Assembly (NCBI RefSeq): GCF_001557115.1
Contig: NZ_LSKQ01000056.1
Coordinates: 1-64,000, forward strand
DNA length: 64,000 nucleotides
Direction of reading: 5' to 3'
From: Erythrobacter sp. CCH5-A1
GTDB lineage: Bacteria; Pseudomonadota; Alphaproteobacteria; Sphingomonadales; Sphingomonadaceae
Both the position numbers and the translations under genes were made by a program. This document shows, piece after piece, positions 62,698 to 64,000 of this stretch; the first letter of the stretch is position 1, and each line of letters starts with the position of its first letter. The notes under the pieces are model-generated. The model made no database searches. It was not told where the DNA came from and saw only the letters and a list, made by a program, of their open reading frames with translations.

Positions 62698-64000
62698 TCA
62701 GGCGAGGTCCGGCGGCGTGCCCTCGGCCTTCAGCATTGCGATAGCGTCTGCCAGCGGCATCACCTTCTGGTGCTCGGCGCCCAGGGTGCGGACCGCGACG
62801 GTGCCTTCCTCGGCCTCGCGCTTGCCGACGACCAGCAGGTGCGGGACTTTCGCGAGGCTGTGTTCACGCACCTTGTAGTTGATCTTCTCGTTGCGGGTGT
62901 CGGTCTCCACGCGGATGCCGGCCGCGCGCAGCTGGGCGGCAACGTCATCGGCATAGGGGTCCGCGTCCGACACGATGGTCGCCACCACCGCCTGCACCGG
63001 GGCGAGCCACGCAGGGAGCTTGCCCGCGAAGTGCTCGATGAGGATGCCGATGAAGCGCTCGTAGGAGCCGAAGATCGCGCGGTGGAGCATCACCGGACGG
63101 TGCTTCTCGCCATCCTCGCCGATATAATGCGCGTCGAGCCGCTCGGGCAGCACGCGGTCGGATTGGATCGTGCCGACCTGCCAGGTGCGCCCGATCGCGT
63201 CGGTGAGGTGCCATTCGAGCTTGGGGGCGTAGAATGCGCCCTCGCCGGGGAGTTCCTCCCATGCAAGGCCGTTGGCGGTCAGCGCATCGCGCAGTTCCTG
63301 CTCGGCCTTGTCCCAATCCGCCTCGCTGCCGAAGCGCTTTTCGGGGCGCAAGGCGAGCTTGATGTCATAGGTGAAGCCGAAGTCGCGATACACGCTGTCA
63401 GCCAGCGCGATGAAGGCCTGCACTTCGCTAACCACCTGCGATTCCATGCAGAAGATATGCGCATCGTCCTGCGTGAACTGGCGCACGCGCATCAGGCCGT
63501 GGAGCGCGCCGTGGGGCTCGTTGCGGTGGCAGCAGCCCATTTCGCCGAGGCGGATGGGGAGGTCGCGGTAGGAGGTGATGCCCTGCTTGAAGACCATCAC
63601 GTGCGCCGGGCAGTTCATCGGCTTGATCGCCATCCACGCGGCATCGTCCGCCACCTTGGGGGATGCGACGCCGCTTTCCTCGTCCACGTCAGGCACGATA
63701 TCGGGGACGGCGAACATGTTCTGCGCGTATTTCCCCCAGTGGCCCGACTGGGTCCACTGGCGCACGTCCATGAGCTGCGGGGTCTTGATCTCGCGATAGC
63801 CCGCGCCGTCCATCTTGCGGCGCATATAGGATTCCAGCTCGCGCCAGATGCGGTAGCCCTTGGGGTGCCAGAAGACCGAGCCGTGGGCTTCTTCCTGCAA
63901 GTGGAACAGATCCATCTCGCGACCCAGCTTGCGGTGATCGCGCTTGGCGGCCTCTTCCAGCCGGGTGAGGTGGGCCTGCAACTGCTTCTTGTTGAGCCAG
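62698..64000 (-). CDS. thrS: threonyl-tRNA synthetase, 3' part
   Basis: Class II aminoacyl-tRNA synthetase, cut at the right edge of the window: the visible 433 codons run from inside the catalytic domain to the end. The junction shows [26 protein letters not shown], which precedes the class II core; motif 2-type [14 protein letters not shown] and motif 3-type [15 protein letters not shown] are present. The C-terminal anticodon-binding domain spans [20 protein letters not shown] to the end. The TGS and editing domains must lie beyond position 64000. Confidence 0.95.
   Translation of the reverse strand, partial: WLNKKQLQAHLTRLEEAAKRDHRKLGREMDLFHLQEEAHGSVFWHPKGYRIWRELESYMRRKMDGAGYREIKTPQLMDVRQWTQSGHWGKYAQNMFAVPDIVPDVDEESGVASPKVADDAAWMAIKPMNCPAHVMVFKQGITSYRDLPIRLGEMGCCHRNEPHGALHGLMRVRQFTQDDAHIFCMESQVVSEVQAFIALADSVYRDFGFTYDIKLALRPEKRFGSEADWDKAEQELRDALTANGLAWEELPGEGAFYAPKLEWHLTDAIGRTWQVGTIQSDRVLPERLDAHYIGEDGEKHRPVMLHRAIFGSYERFIGILIEHFAGKLPAWLAPVQAVVATIVSDADPYADDVAAQLRAAGIRVETDTRNEKINYKVREHSLAKVPHLLVVGKREAEEGTVAVRTLGAEHQKVMPLADAIAMLKAEGTPPDLA

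Overview
The window is high-GC, gene-dense chromosomal DNA from an alphaproteobacterium, most likely order Sphingomonadales and family Erythrobacteraceae (Erythrobacter/Porphyrobacter type). The call rests on protein character and gene order: hemE divergent from a DUF299 kinase-regulator gene, parAB-rsmG-mnmG-mnmE, pcm-tolC-popZ, an rpsI product with an N-terminal extension, a PopZ protein, UrcA and DUF1491 proteins. No phage, insertion sequence, CRISPR array, tRNA or rRNA was seen.

The centre of interest is the chromosome origin neighbourhood. The 314-bp gap 18413-18726 between divergent hemE and the DUF299 gene has the position of the Caulobacter/Rickettsia origin, an AT-rich stretch and several DnaA-box-like 9-mers. 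Five to ten kb to its left lie parA, parB and a cluster of seven parS sites (8560-13290). Five of these are perfect palindromes, and six sit inside protein-coding genes. Housekeeping genes mostly point away from the gap: hemE, hemJ, rho, mnmE, mnmG, rsmG and parAB to the left; DUF299, maf, aroE, coaE, dnaQ, hpf and ptsN to the right.

Layout. 0-6.7 kb: Sua5, acyl-CoA dehydrogenase, DUF815 ATPase, sugar dehydrogenase-like protein, free-Met-sulfoxide reductase, glycine-zipper envelope protein. 6.7-12.7 kb: parB, parA, rsmG, mnmG, mnmE. 12.7-15.5 kb: dienelactone hydrolase-like protein, a secreted protein, an NTF2-like protein and two stand-alone BLUF blue-light sensors. 15.5-18.4 kb: rho, hemJ, hemE. 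18.7-25.3 kb: DUF299-maf-aroE-coaE in one overlapping operon, dnaQ, hpf, ptsN, thioesterase, DUF1491, SleB hydrolase. 25.5-32.8 kb: xthA, erpA, CBS protein, ferredoxin, S9 peptidase, popZ, tolC, pcm. 33-39.7 kb: fumC, a LytS/LytTR two-component pair, UrcA protein, lipid kinase and metallophosphoesterase. 39.7-44.8 kb: rpsI, rplM, cutA, ctaA, a MerC-like protein, a thiS-thiG fusion and small unknown genes. 44.9-49.2 kb: murA, galU and AraC/HD/HxlR genes. 49.2-54.5 kb: a P450-acyl-CoA ligase pair, M23 peptidase, DUF455 protein, Bcp peroxiredoxin. 54.5-64 kb: glnE, M28 peptidase, agmatine deiminase, DUF1223, TauE, DUF305 and the 3' part of thrS.

Many neighbours overlap by 1-4 bases (ATGA or GTGA junctions), so translationally coupled operons are common. 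Three CtrA-like TTAA-N7-TTAA motifs precede poorly known genes. All assignments come from reading motifs and gene order; no database search was run.
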